25,190 nt of DNA from JABDGV01 sp964577935 (GCA_964577935.1 CAZOAJ010000024.1:1-25190); one strand, 5' to 3'; counted from the stretch's first letter, positions 8,242 through 15,902 are shown. The notes: a model not told the origin generated them from the sequence alone. Program-made: numbers and translations.

Positions 8242-8763
8242 TTACAAAAATCGTTCCATGAAAATACGCCCTACATAGCGATTTTCATCTTTCAGCCAAT
8301 GTGTCTGCTTTCCAAACTCTCTAAACCCAAACCTCTTATAAAGATTAATGGCAGGATTTTCTGCATACACCTGAAGGTGGAGAAGCTCTATATTGAATTG
8401 ATCTTTAGCAAGTTTGATAATCGATTTCATCAAAAACGTTCCAATACCCTGATTCCGCCATTCAGGAGAAATAATGATCCCAAACTCGGTTTGGTGAAGA
8501 AGCTTCTTATAAGCCTGCACATAGAGAGTCGCGATGCCTACTGGAACACCTTTAATTTCTACGGTCAAGCTCGATTTTACTCGGCAGAACGAAACCCACC
8601 TGCGAGCTGCATCATCAACTTCAAGCTCATTGCACATAGGAAACCAATCTTGAACAGTTGGATCCATAAGCCAACGCTTAAGATGCTCAACATCTTGCGG
8701 TTGGGTGTATCGTATCATTAGCCCATCAGGATAGGGCTTATTTTCAATTTCGGGTGATGTCAT
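8242..8763 (-). CDS. GNAT-family N-acetyltransferase
   Basis: About 173 aa from the ATG at 8763. A TTG at 8769 would overlap the prfB stop (TTGA) and is better spaced from GGAAG, so either start is possible. The fold is GNAT: RYTQPQDVEHLKRWLMDP at the N-terminus, the acetyl-CoA-binding motif SPEWRNQGIGTFLMKSIIKLA in the middle, and LHLQVYAENPAINLYKRFGF near the end, followed by a C-terminal strand. The substrate is unknown; similarity to Rim-type or antibiotic-modifying branches cannot be separated by eye. It lies directly after prfB on the same strand. C. trachomatis has a predicted acetyltransferase (CT458) next to prfB (CT459), so this is part of the conserved neighbourhood. It is convergent with pabC, with 12 bases between stops. 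Confidence 0.85.
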   Translation of the reverse strand: MTSPEIENKPYPDGLMIRYTQPQDVEHLKRWLMDPTVQDWFPMCNELEVDDAARRWVSFCRVKSSLTVEIKGVPVGIATLYVQAYKKLLHQTEFGIIISPEWRNQGIGTFLMKSIIKLAKDQFNIELLHLQVYAENPAINLYKRFGFREFGKQTHWLKDENRYVGRIFMERFL

Positions 8764-8765
8764 GA

Positions 8766-9861
8766 TCAACTCATACTTCCAAACTCTTTTAAATAGGGAT
8801 AGATGAAGACGTCAAGCTCTCCGTTCATCACCGATTGAACATCTCCAACTTCAACTTTCGTTCGAGCATCCTTCACCATGGTGTAGGGCTGAAAAACGTA
8901 GCTGCGTATTTGGCTTCCCCATTCAATTTTTTTCTTATTATCGGAAAGAGAGTCGATTTTCTTCTGGCGCTCTTCCATCTTTAATTCATATAACTTCGCC
9001 CGAAGCAGCTTCATACAATATTCTCGGTTTTGAGGCTGGCTTCTCTGAGATTGGGAAGAAACAACTACACCCGTTGGGATATGCGTAATTCGGACCGCAG
9101 AGTCAGTTTTGTTAACGTGCTGTCCCCCTGCTCCCGATGCCCTATACGTATCTACCCGTATCTCATCAGGCCTGATTTCAACTTCGATATCATCAGAAAT
9201 CTCAGGGCTCGCATCAACCGCTGCAAAACTGGTATGACGCCGCGCATTTGAATCAAATGGAGAAATTCTCACCAATCGATGAACGCCTTTCTCAGCGCGA
9301 AAATGTCCATAGGCATATTCACCCGTTATCCGAAGGGTTGCTGACCTTATACCAGCTATTTCTCCTTCGAGAATATCAACAGCTTCAACACCCCAGCCTT
9401 TTTGAACAGCATATCGTTCATACATACGGACAAGCATTTGCGCCCAATCACAGGCCTCTGTTCCACCGGCTCCGGCATTAATATTTAAAAAGCAATTAGC
9501 CTTGTCCATTTCTCCTGAAAGCATTCGACGGGCTTCAATGATATCCATCGATTTCTCACAGGCCACAACCTCAGATTCTAGATCCTGGATAAAGCTTTCA
9601 TCCCCCTTAGCTTCAGGAAGAAGCGCTTCAACATCATCAAGTCTTTTTTGAATATCTTTAATCGGCTCAACCCAAGATTTTAGATCTTTTGATTCATTGA
9701 TCACTAATTTGGCTTTATCTTGGTCGTTCCAAAAGTCTTCGCAAGCCATCTCTTCTTCAAGCTGCTTAGTTCTGATCTCTTTAGCAGAGACGTCAAAGAC
9801 ACCTCCACATATGCAGGTTTCTTTCACGTAAATCTTTTAAGCGCTGTTCAATATCTGCCAT
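8766..9861 (-). CDS. prfB: Peptide chain release factor 2, with programmed +1 frameshift
   Basis: RF2 recognises UGA and UAA stops and triggers peptide release. The true start is the ATG at 9859-9861, followed by 21 more codons in the zero frame (MADIEQRLKDLRERN...) up to an in-frame TGA at 9793-9795. The site reads GGAGG, three bases, CTT TGA C, so slipping on CTT into the +1 frame joins leucine to DVSAKEIRT and continues to the stop at 8766-8768. The full product is about 364 aa, like E. coli RF2 (365). The stop-recognition tripeptide SPF lies at about 200-202 and the catalytic GGQ at about 245-247. Alanine precedes SGAGGQ, the form common outside E. coli K-12. GNAT follows in the same operon. 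Confidence 0.97.
9793..9808 (-). promoter_or_regulatory. prfB +1 frameshift site (internal SD plus CTT-TGA-C)
   Basis: On the reverse strand the sequence is GGAGG, then TGT, then the slippery CTT followed by TGA and C. The internal Shine-Dalgarno element has the three-base spacing to CTT seen in E. coli prfB (AGGGGG-TAT-CTT-TGA-C). High RF2 terminates at this TGA; low RF2 lets the ribosome slip +1, giving autoregulation. Confidence 0.95.
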
Positions 9862-9963
9862 GCATCTTCTCCAAATCTTTACCTTCTATCTTAGCTTGAT
9901 TTTAGAGATTTTTTGCAGAAGAGATTGGGAATCTCTCATATAAGATTAAATGAATATATACTT

Positions 9964-9969
9964 TATAAT
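9964..9969 (+). promoter_or_regulatory. Possible -10 hexamer for the Inc-like gene
   Basis: TATAAT matches the sigma70/sigma66 consensus -10 exactly and lies 74 bases before the start at 10043. No good -35 is seen 16-18 bases upstream. Chlamydial promoters often have weak -35 elements, but this remains a weak call in AT-rich DNA. Confidence 0.3.
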
Positions 9970-10042
9970 TGCTACAAAAATGGAGCTGGTCCTAACCTCA
10001 GTCTCTGAATAGTAACAAGTCCTTATAAGAAGGAAAATAGAT

Positions 10043-10420
10043 ATGTCAGCTCCTGCCTCTTCCCTTGCTTTTGTTGACCGAATTAACCAGATTTTCGACG
10101 TAGTTTACGACGTAGGATGCAAGATTGTAGAAGTCACCGGCCCTATTGTTCGTAATCTCGCCTCCCGCGTACACACTCTATTTCAACACATTACTCCTTT
10201 TTTCAATGCTGCAATAGAATTTGCAAAATCGAATTTAGGTATCGCAACTATTGCCCTCAGCACGGCCGTTATTGCTGTTAAGCTCGCTTTCGATAATGAA
10301 AATCCGCTCGTTAAAACGGCGCTTTTAGGTGGATCTATAGCTGCCGCCGTCATCAGCGGAATCTTCTTAATGCAGTCTGGAATCCTACCAGCTTTTGTCA
10401 CTCCAGTGTCCCTAGTTTAA
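10043..10420 (+). CDS. Small bilobed-hydrophobic membrane protein, candidate inclusion membrane (Inc-like) protein
   Basis: The 125-aa product has no cleavable signal peptide. An amphipathic N-terminal half (residues 1-62) precedes two closely spaced hydrophobic segments, about 65-83 (LGIATIALSTAVIAVKLAF) and about 93-111 (ALLGGSIAAAVISGIFLMQ), separated by DNENPLVKT. Such a bilobed hydrophobic hairpin is the hallmark of chlamydial Inc proteins, which are secreted by the type III system into the inclusion membrane. I recognise no sequence family, so the Inc call rests on topology alone; an ordinary small inner-membrane protein is the main alternative. AAGGA lies 11 bases before the ATG. The gene is inserted between prfB and the SWIB gene relative to C. 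trachomatis, and its last 23 bases overlap the 3' end of the convergent UDPGP gene. Confidence 0.6.
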   Translation: MSAPASSLAFVDRINQIFDVVYDVGCKIVEVTGPIVRNLASRVHTLFQHITPFFNAAIEFAKSNLGIATIALSTAVIAVKLAFDNENPLVKTALLGGSIAAAVISGIFLMQSGILPAFVTPVSLV

Positions 10421-12545
10421 AGTTGAATATGGGATCTAGAGAAATACCGCCTTCTTGAAGAAGGCGGTATTTCCAAGAAAAGGCACTGGACCCTTCAAAA
10501 GGATGTAATTTCCACTCGACGCTCATATCTTCAGGATTTGAGGATGCAACTAGAACATGTCCTTCAGGCACCTCAAACCGAATACTTCCAATAATTTCAA
10601 CATCTTCCGCAAAAAAGGCGGCATTCCCCTGAAGGTAAATCTCGCAACAAGAGTTTCGTTCCACACCTGAACGCCAGAAATTTTCTATTTTTTGACCGAT
10701 CAAACGACCCTTGTTCGTAATACTTACATTTTTCATGACGCAGGATGGAGTCTTGAGAGGATCTCCTCTTGAGTATGGCTCTGAAGATATTACCTTCAGG
10801 CTTCCATCAAGCCGAACATTCTCAAAGCAAACTTCAGCGAGCTCAAGCTCAAGCTCAGTATTATGTACAAGCTCCACAACCGAAAGTTTTTTTGCTATAA
10901 GCTCCTCTACAGACCCAAAGGCCGGATGAAGCTTTATAAATAAAGAAGGACCATTTTGAACAAAATCGTCAAACATCTGCTCTTGAGGAATGCAATTTCT
11001 AGGCTCGAGCTTCAACGCGAGTCGATAATACTGCAATAGATCATATAGCGCCCGTTCTGGAGTCTCAAAAGCTCCATGGAGCCTCTTTGTTACTGAAAAC
11101 AGCTTCTTCCTATCGAAATAAGCAAGATAGGTCCTCAATCTATTTTGAAGCTCATCCTGACTGAGAGGAATATAAGGGTCTAAAATCGCATCAGCAATAT
11201 TTTGCATTGTCGACTCAAGACGAACTAAAGCAATTTTTTCCCCGTTTTCTTCGACAAAGTGAGACTTCATGTTCACCATACGACCTGGGAATGGATCTAC
11301 CTCGAGAGCCTCTTGAATAGCAGATATAGATGCAAAGAGAATGTTGGTATTGGCAGAGCACTCGCATATGCCATTTTCAACTGAATTCCCAAGGGCATCT
11401 TTGGTATATTCATAATTCGTAATTGTACATTCCCTTGGTTCTTTATGAGTAACCTCAAGAACATTTAATCCTTCAGCAAGATCAGGATTTCGCTTACACC
11501 CTGCAAACCCAAATGCTTTTTTAGACGCAGATCCAATTCCAAGAAGCACCAAAGGAGCACAATCCAGATTGGCAAGAGGATTATTAATTTGTCGAATAGA
11601 AAGGTAGGAACATCCCTTGGATTTTAGCCAAGAAAAAGCTCCTGAATCATCTGCGAGCTTCCAAACAACCCCATGCCCTCCAGGTTTATAATAAAGCTTA
11701 CAGCGTCCTGAAACAACAAAGAGTCCTTTTTCAGAAATCATAGGAGCTAATGGTTGAATAATTCTAAAAAAGCTCTCCTCAGGCCTATTGAAGTACTTAT
11801 GGTCCTGCAGTATCCGAAGTATTTCTTCATCATTGTGCTTTTCAGAAGAAGTCATAAGAAGAATAGGAACGGTAGGAAGAGTTCCTGTTATTTTAAAACA
11901 CAGATACTCTTTAGCCTCTAGATCTCGAATTAAACCTTCCAAAAGATTTCTACCTAAAAACTCTAAACATGCCGCAGGAAGAGATCTGCCGCTTTTTTCA
12001 TCTTTTAAGTTGAGTCTATCTCCGGCCCCTCCGACTGCATAAAGCTCTGCAGAATCTTTAAGACTTTCAATTCCCTGTACCAGGGATTTCCAATATCCGG
12101 ATCCATGATGTTGCATGTCATATTTTGGCGGAGGTAAATATTCAACTCCATCCAAGCAAGATGGGAGACTTGCTTTCTTTATACCAAGTAGAACTTCTTG
12201 GTAATACCCATACAGCCCACCAATCGGCTTATAAAAATCATCAACCTCCTCTAGTTGTTTAATAAGTATATTGAAAAGAGATTGGTCTTTCTTGGTAAAG
12301 CCATCAAATAAAGACTTAGTGCCTCCCATATACAGGACAAATAGAACTAACGCCGCTTGCTTGAATGGAAGTTTTTGTAATTGATAATTGAGCGAGCTTG
12401 TAATGCCTTCATGAAGCTCATTTTTGATATGAGTCAGCAGGTTATGAAACATATCAAGATCTTGAGATCCATGTTTTTTTTGAGATTCTAAAGCCAAGCT
12501 TCTAAATCGCTCTGCTTTCAAAATCAATTCATCAATTAACTTCAT
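10398..12545 (-). CDS. Eukaryote-type UDP-sugar pyrophosphorylase (UDPGP family)
   Basis: About 715 aa from the ATG at 12545, chosen because GGA sits seven bases upstream; a TTG at 12557 is also in frame. The UDPGP core shows YAVGGAGDRLNLKDEKSGRS (about 169-188), the UTP-binding glycine loop, then VPILLMTSSEKHNDEEI, HKYFNRPEESFFRIIQ, YYKPGGHGVVWKL (about 285-297) and SIRQINNPLANLDC. This is the eukaryote-like uridylyltransferase family (UDP-glucose, UDP-GlcNAc or broad UDP-sugar pyrophosphorylases), distinct from bacterial GalU. Reaction: UTP plus sugar-1-phosphate to UDP-sugar plus pyrophosphate; which sugar is not decidable here. A homologous gene is known in C. trachomatis (I recall CT715). 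The C-terminal roughly 250 residues form an extra domain ending in short beta repeats. Its last codons contain a perfect hairpin and overlap the convergent gene. Confidence 0.8.
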   Translation of the reverse strand: MKLIDELILKAERFRSLALESQKKHGSQDLDMFHNLLTHIKNELHEGITSSLNYQLQKLPFKQAALVLFVLYMGGTKSLFDGFTKKDQSLFNILIKQLEEVDDFYKPIGGLYGYYQEVLLGIKKASLPSCLDGVEYLPPPKYDMQHHGSGYWKSLVQGIESLKDSAELYAVGGAGDRLNLKDEKSGRSLPAACLEFLGRNLLEGLIRDLEAKEYLCFKITGTLPTVPILLMTSSEKHNDEEILRILQDHKYFNRPEESFFRIIQPLAPMISEKGLFVVSGRCKLYYKPGGHGVVWKLADDSGAFSWLKSKGCSYLSIRQINNPLANLDCAPLVLLGIGSASKKAFGFAGCKRNPDLAEGLNVLEVTHKEPRECTITNYEYTKDALGNSVENGICECSANTNILFASISAIQEALEVDPFPGRMVNMKSHFVEENGEKIALVRLESTMQNIADAILDPYIPLSQDELQNRLRTYLAYFDRKKLFSVTKRLHGAFETPERALYDLLQYYRLALKLEPRNCIPQEQMFDDFVQNGPSLFIKLHPAFGSVEELIAKKLSVVELVHNTELELELAEVCFENVRLDGSLKVISSEPYSRGDPLKTPSCVMKNVSITNKGRLIGQKIENFWRSGVERNSCCEIYLQGNAAFFAEDVEIIGSIRFEVPEGHVLVASSNPEDMSVEWKLHPFEGSSAFSWKYRLLQEGGISLDPIFNFKLGTLE
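10441..10473. repeat. Perfect 16-bp inverted repeat at a convergent gene end (likely terminator/roadblock hairpin)
   Basis: GAAATACCGCCTTCTT (10441-10456) and AAGAAGGCGGTATTTC (10458-10473) are exact reverse complements around a single central G. It begins 20 bases after the stop of the Inc-like gene, as a terminator would, but has no T run on either strand. It also lies inside the C-terminal coding region of the reverse UDPGP gene (encoding around WKYRLLQEGGIS). Confidence 0.75.
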
Positions 12546-12799
12546 GGTTATATCCAAACAGGTAACAGAATTCGTTGTCTCTTAAGCGAACTCTTCGTTC
12601 ATTACGCCATAAATACTATATATTTCGACAATATCTTGATTCACATTGTGTTTCATTCCCCGAAGTCATAAGAATAACACGAGGAAAATACGAGAGAAAT
12701 TTCAAATATTTTCTAAAATACAAGAAGTTGATTGAAGATTTTTCTTCAGAAGTTTATAGCGGGAATGTTCTTAAGAACTAGAGACAGGAGACTGTTTGA

Positions 12800-13072
12800 A
12801 TGAAAGAAGCTGAAAAGCCAAAAAAACCATCAGCCCTTATGCGTCCAGTGAATGTAAGCGAAGCGCTCGCAGACATCGTTGGCAAGGGACCAATGCCAAG
12901 AACAGAGATCACAAAGAAGCTCTGGGATTATATTAAGAAAAATAAACTCCAAGACGCAAAAGCAAAGCGACACATCAATCCCGATGCAAAGCTCGCTCTC
13001 GTTTTGGGTGGAACACAACAGATCGATATGTTCCAACTTACAAAGAAAGTTTCGGCTCATATCCGAAATTAA
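12800..13072 (+). CDS. SWIB/MDM2-domain protein, chlamydial type
   Basis: The 90-aa product is almost entirely a SWIB domain: MRPVNVSEALADIVGKGPMPRTEITKKLWDYIKKNKLQD, followed by AKRHINPDAKLALVLGG and a C-terminal helix DMFQLTKKVSAHI. SWIB domains are typical of eukaryotic chromatin remodellers (SWI/SNF BAF60) and MDM2. Among bacteria they are characteristic of Chlamydiae, where the domain occurs alone and fused to topoisomerase I and has been linked to chromatin condensation. That role here is inference. Very basic N-terminus; no signal peptide. AGGAGA lies about ten bases before the ATG. A strong terminator follows. In C. trachomatis the equivalent (CT460) lies between prfB and the LpxG gene, matching the order here. 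Confidence 0.93.
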   Translation: MKEAEKPKKPSALMRPVNVSEALADIVGKGPMPRTEITKKLWDYIKKNKLQDAKAKRHINPDAKLALVLGGTQQIDMFQLTKKVSAHIRN

Positions 13073-13092
13073 TTCTTTTCTTAAGGCCCCTT

Positions 13093-13121
13093 GCGCAGAG
13101 GATTTTCTCCTCTGCGCTTTT
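13093..13121 (+). terminator. Rho-independent terminator after the SWIB gene
   Basis: GCGCAGAGGA (13093-13102) and TCCTCTGCGC (13108-13117) form a perfect GC-rich 10-bp stem with loop TTTTC, followed by TTTTC. It sits 20 bases after the SWIB stop, so the next gene probably has its own promoter. Confidence 0.92.
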
Positions 13122-13201
13122 CATTTGCTCATCTATATGCTACCATTCAAGCATTGCTAAATCCGTCAAAGGATCATTTAATCTCAGATATGTAGGTACG
13201 T

Positions 13202-14311
13202 TTGCTCACGAAAAACTCAAACAAACCTAAAAAATCTTCTTGGCAAATTGCTTGGGACGCATGGTGTCTTGCATCAATTATTGGAATATGGCCCCGTTTT
13301 ATTGAACCACGACTCCTCTTTACAAAACGGATTACGATTCCCTTACCAAATCTTCCCAAACGATTGAGCGGCTTTACACTTCTTCACCTATCAGACCTCC
13401 ATTTTTCAGACGAAACCCAGAAAAAATTCTTAGAAAAACTGAATCGAAAAATCGAAGACTTAGCACCCGATGCGATCGTCTTTACAGGAGATTTACTCTG
13501 CTATGGAACAATCGAGAAGAGAGAGGATCTCCTAAAATGGCTTAAAAACCTTAAAGCCCCTTTTGGGATCTATGCAATCTTAGGGAACCATGACTATGAG
13601 CAATATGTTTCCCTAGATGATGATGGCCAGCCAGTTATCGAACACGATAGAGTTCCCGCTCTTTTCAGGGGATTTTCTAGGCTCCTTGGATTTCGTGTTG
13701 ATCGTCATACCGAGGCTGTGAGAACGCCAATTCCTCCAAATAAAGAACTCATCGAGCTTTATCGAGAGGCCGGCATCCAGGTCCTTCATAATACCAGCGC
13801 TCTTGTAGGATTTGGTTCCAATCGATTCAATCTTGTTGGTCTTGGCGATATTATGGCACAACAATGCCTTCCTGAAAAGGCTTTTGAATCAATTGCCGAG
13901 CCTCTCCCTACTGTTGTCTTATCTCATAATCCAGATTCATTTCCGAAGATCAAAAGATACCCAGGGGATCTCTACCTGTTTGGACACACCCATGGCGGGC
14001 AGGTGTACTTACCATTTTTTTGGCAAAAAATCACACCAATTATCGATAAGTCGTTGCGTTCTGGGCTTCATGTGCGTGATGAAAAGACGCTTTTTGTCTC
14101 TCGGGGACTTGGGACAACATTTCGTTTTAGATGGTTTGCTCCACCACAAATGACCTTATTTCAGTTTGTTCCAAAACCTATAGAGGAAGAAAGGGTATGG
14201 AAACCCATAGAGGAACTTAAGCAAATAGTCTCCTCTCGAGCTCAATGCACAACGAAAATAGTGCCCTGCAAAATGACCCCCCATCAAGAACCCTCTCAAG
14301 AAAATTCGTAA
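13202..14311 (+). CDS. lpxG: Calcineurin-like metallophosphoesterase, probable UDP-2,3-diacylglucosamine pyrophosphatase LpxG
   Basis: The 369-aa protein has all metallophosphoesterase motifs in order: LSDLHF (63-68), FTGDLL (94-99), LGNHDYE (127-133), LSHNPDSF (240-247) and FGHTHGGQ (260-267), which together bind the two metal ions. A hydrophobic N-terminal stretch around residues 14-30 may anchor it to the membrane, as in YkuE/YaeI relatives. In C. trachomatis the equivalent position next to SWIB (CT461) is LpxG, which replaces LpxH/LpxI in cleaving UDP-2,3-diacylglucosamine to lipid X during lipid A synthesis; I infer the same function from synteny and motifs. The start is TTG at 13202, preceded by TAGGT; no ATG occurs before the catalytic domain. 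Its stop overlaps the likely truA start (TAATG). Confidence 0.85.
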   Translation: MLTKNSNKPKKSSWQIAWDAWCLASIIGIWPRFIEPRLLFTKRITIPLPNLPKRLSGFTLLHLSDLHFSDETQKKFLEKLNRKIEDLAPDAIVFTGDLLCYGTIEKREDLLKWLKNLKAPFGIYAILGNHDYEQYVSLDDDGQPVIEHDRVPALFRGFSRLLGFRVDRHTEAVRTPIPPNKELIELYREAGIQVLHNTSALVGFGSNRFNLVGLGDIMAQQCLPEKAFESIAEPLPTVVLSHNPDSFPKIKRYPGDLYLFGHTHGGQVYLPFFWQKITPIIDKSLRSGLHVRDEKTLFVSRGLGTTFRFRWFAPPQMTLFQFVPKPIEEERVWKPIEELKQIVSSRAQCTTKIVPCKMTPHQEPSQENS

Positions 14312-15225
14312 TGCTTCCTCAATCACAGCCCCCCTCTTCCCCACATCTTAAAGTCTACCGATTAACGATTGCGTATGATGGATTTGAATATCACGGATGG
14401 CAGATACAACCAAATGGCATAAGCGTCCAAGAAGTTATAGAACAATCACTTGCCAAGCTTCTAAAACATCCTATTCGAATTATTGCGGCAGGAAGGACTG
14501 ATGCTGGAGTACATGCCATCGGACAAGTAGCCCATTTTAAAACAACTGAGTCTCTTGATATACACAAAACCTTAAATGCCCTTAATGGGATGCTACCCCA
14601 CGATATCCGGATTACAGATATCGCCCGAGCTGCGCCAAGATTTCATGCCAACAGATCGGCAACAAAAAAGATCTATCACTATCAGGTATGTCTTCTTGCC
14701 TACGTGATGCCATTCGAAAGAAAATATGTGTACCATTTCAGAAAAAAAGTTAGCATCCCCCTGATTCAAGAGGCAGCAAAGCTTTTCTTAGGAAAGCATG
14801 ATTTTACCGCTTTTGCAAATGTTGGGGGAAGTGATTCAATCAAAAAAAATCCATATCGCACGATATTTCGTCTTGATGTGATTCCAACGCCGACTGGGTT
14901 AAGGCTTGAATTTGAAGGCGATGGCTTTTTCTATAAAATGGTAAGAAATATTACGGGGATGTTGCTTGCTATAGGATGCGGAAAAAAAACGACCGCAGAT
15001 ATCATGAAAGCATTTTCATTAAAAGATAGAAGAGAGGCCGAGCGGGCAGCTCCGGCCCATGGCCTTTCTCTTATTAAAGTCTTCTATCCCGAAGAACTAC
15101 TCAATTTCGATGAATCTCTTTCGACCGATTCAAGGAGCATATCTTCTCAAAAGAGGATTCACGATGTCGACATTCAGGATATCGTCGATTCTATCGATGA
15201 CGAGGACTCCTCGGTCCTTCCATAA
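14311..15225 (+). CDS. truA: tRNA pseudouridine(38-40) synthase TruA with an unusual C-terminal tail
   Basis: TruA converts uridines 38-40 of the anticodon arm to pseudouridine. The family blocks are present: LTIAYDGFEYHGWQIQPNG, the catalytic aspartate in AAGRTDAGVHAIGQVAHF (D64 from this start), LNGMLPHDIRI, FHANRSATKKIYHY, HDFTAFAN and FEGDGFFYKMVRNITGMLL. I take the ATG at 14311, which overlaps the lpxG stop (TAATG). An upstream in-frame ATG at 14245 would give 22 more residues lying inside lpxG and is less likely. The conserved domain ends near VFYPEELLNF. A further roughly 38-residue acidic, serine-rich tail follows, and its last 96 bases are antisense to the 3' end of the HAD gene. In C. 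trachomatis ispD lies between these two genes; here there is no room for it. Confidence 0.93.
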   Translation: MLPQSQPPSSPHLKVYRLTIAYDGFEYHGWQIQPNGISVQEVIEQSLAKLLKHPIRIIAAGRTDAGVHAIGQVAHFKTTESLDIHKTLNALNGMLPHDIRITDIARAAPRFHANRSATKKIYHYQVCLLAYVMPFERKYVYHFRKKVSIPLIQEAAKLFLGKHDFTAFANVGGSDSIKKNPYRTIFRLDVIPTPTGLRLEFEGDGFFYKMVRNITGMLLAIGCGKKTTADIMKAFSLKDRREAERAAPAHGLSLIKVFYPEELLNFDESLSTDSRSISSQKRIHDVDIQDIVDSIDDEDSSVLP

Positions 15226-15867
15226 AAGCTTGGTGACCGGGTCGGGATGACCAACCAAAACAGAGTCGACTCCGCAGGCTTGAAGTGCCTCAATCCCACG
15301 CACAGCATCTTCGAATCCCAACACCCTTTTTGGGCTTCCAAAATGATGTATAGCCTTCATAAACCCATCTGGACTTGGCTTTGGATTTAAATAATCTTCT
15401 CGACAAAACCACGTAGGAATAGACTTCAAAATGGGCTGTTTAAAAGCAAAGTCTTCAACTAACTTTCGTGGGGAATGAGTCACGATAGCTCGAGGAATAT
15501 TACGCTTTTCTACCTCTAAGAGAAGCTTTTCAACTCCTTTCATCAAAGGTACAGCCTCTGTTTTAGCTAACTGATAGAGTTGAGCTCTTTTTTCTTCATA
15601 GAGGATTGACCAATCAGGTTCTTTCCTGTAAAGATCTGGACATGATTTATAGAGCTCCTCTTGGATCCCTTTTCCGCCCCGTTCTGCAATCCGAAAATAG
15701 GAGGGAAAATCCCATGGCAAGTGGTAACCACGATTCTTGCACATCTGTGCATAGGCCCTATAATGAAGCTCTTCGGTATTTACCAAAAGGCCATCAAGAT
15801 CAAATAAAAGAAGATCATACATTGAAATCATATCTTGAGAGCTTTTTTGAGGTGTCGTCATATCCAT
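15130..15867 (-). CDS. HAD-superfamily phosphatase (phosphoglycolate phosphatase / beta-phosphoglucomutase-like)
   Basis: The 245-aa product has the HAD motifs in order: FDLDGLLVN with nucleophile D23 and acid D25 (motif I), IVTHSP (motif II, around 128-133), KPSPDGF (motif III lysine, around 163-169) and LGFEDAVRG (motif IV, around 183-191). The helical cap between motifs I and II is of the C1 type, as in beta-phosphoglucomutase and Gph. The substrate cannot be chosen by eye. The C. trachomatis neighbour of truA (CT464) is annotated as phosphoglycolate phosphatase, consistent with this. The start is uncertain: ATGs at 15867, 15861, 15831 and 15822 are all in frame, none with a clear ribosome site, and only 35 bases separate 15867 from the divergent gene. 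Its last 96 bases overlap truA on the other strand. Confidence 0.85.
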   Translation of the reverse strand: MDMTTPQKSSQDMISMYDLLLFDLDGLLVNTEELHYRAYAQMCKNRGYHLPWDFPSYFRIAERGGKGIQEELYKSCPDLYRKEPDWSILYEEKRAQLYQLAKTEAVPLMKGVEKLLLEVEKRNIPRAIVTHSPRKLVEDFAFKQPILKSIPTWFCREDYLNPKPSPDGFMKAIHHFGSPKRVLGFEDAVRGIEALQACGVDSVLVGHPDPVTKLLWKDRGVLVIDRIDDILNVDIVNPLLRRYAP

Positions 15868-15902
15868 GAGAAAAAGGTTACATTAGAAAGAGGTTACTGT
15901 TC

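Noticed and set aside
12575..12781. 68-codon forward frame between the UDPGP and SWIB genes
   Set aside because: It has only a TTG start, no internal methionine, no good ribosome site, recognises no family and fills the region needed for two divergent promoters. A real short gene cannot be fully excluded.
14245..14310. Longer truA start at 14245
   Set aside because: It would put 22 non-conserved residues inside the end of lpxG; the TAATG overlap at 14309-14313 is the more usual arrangement.
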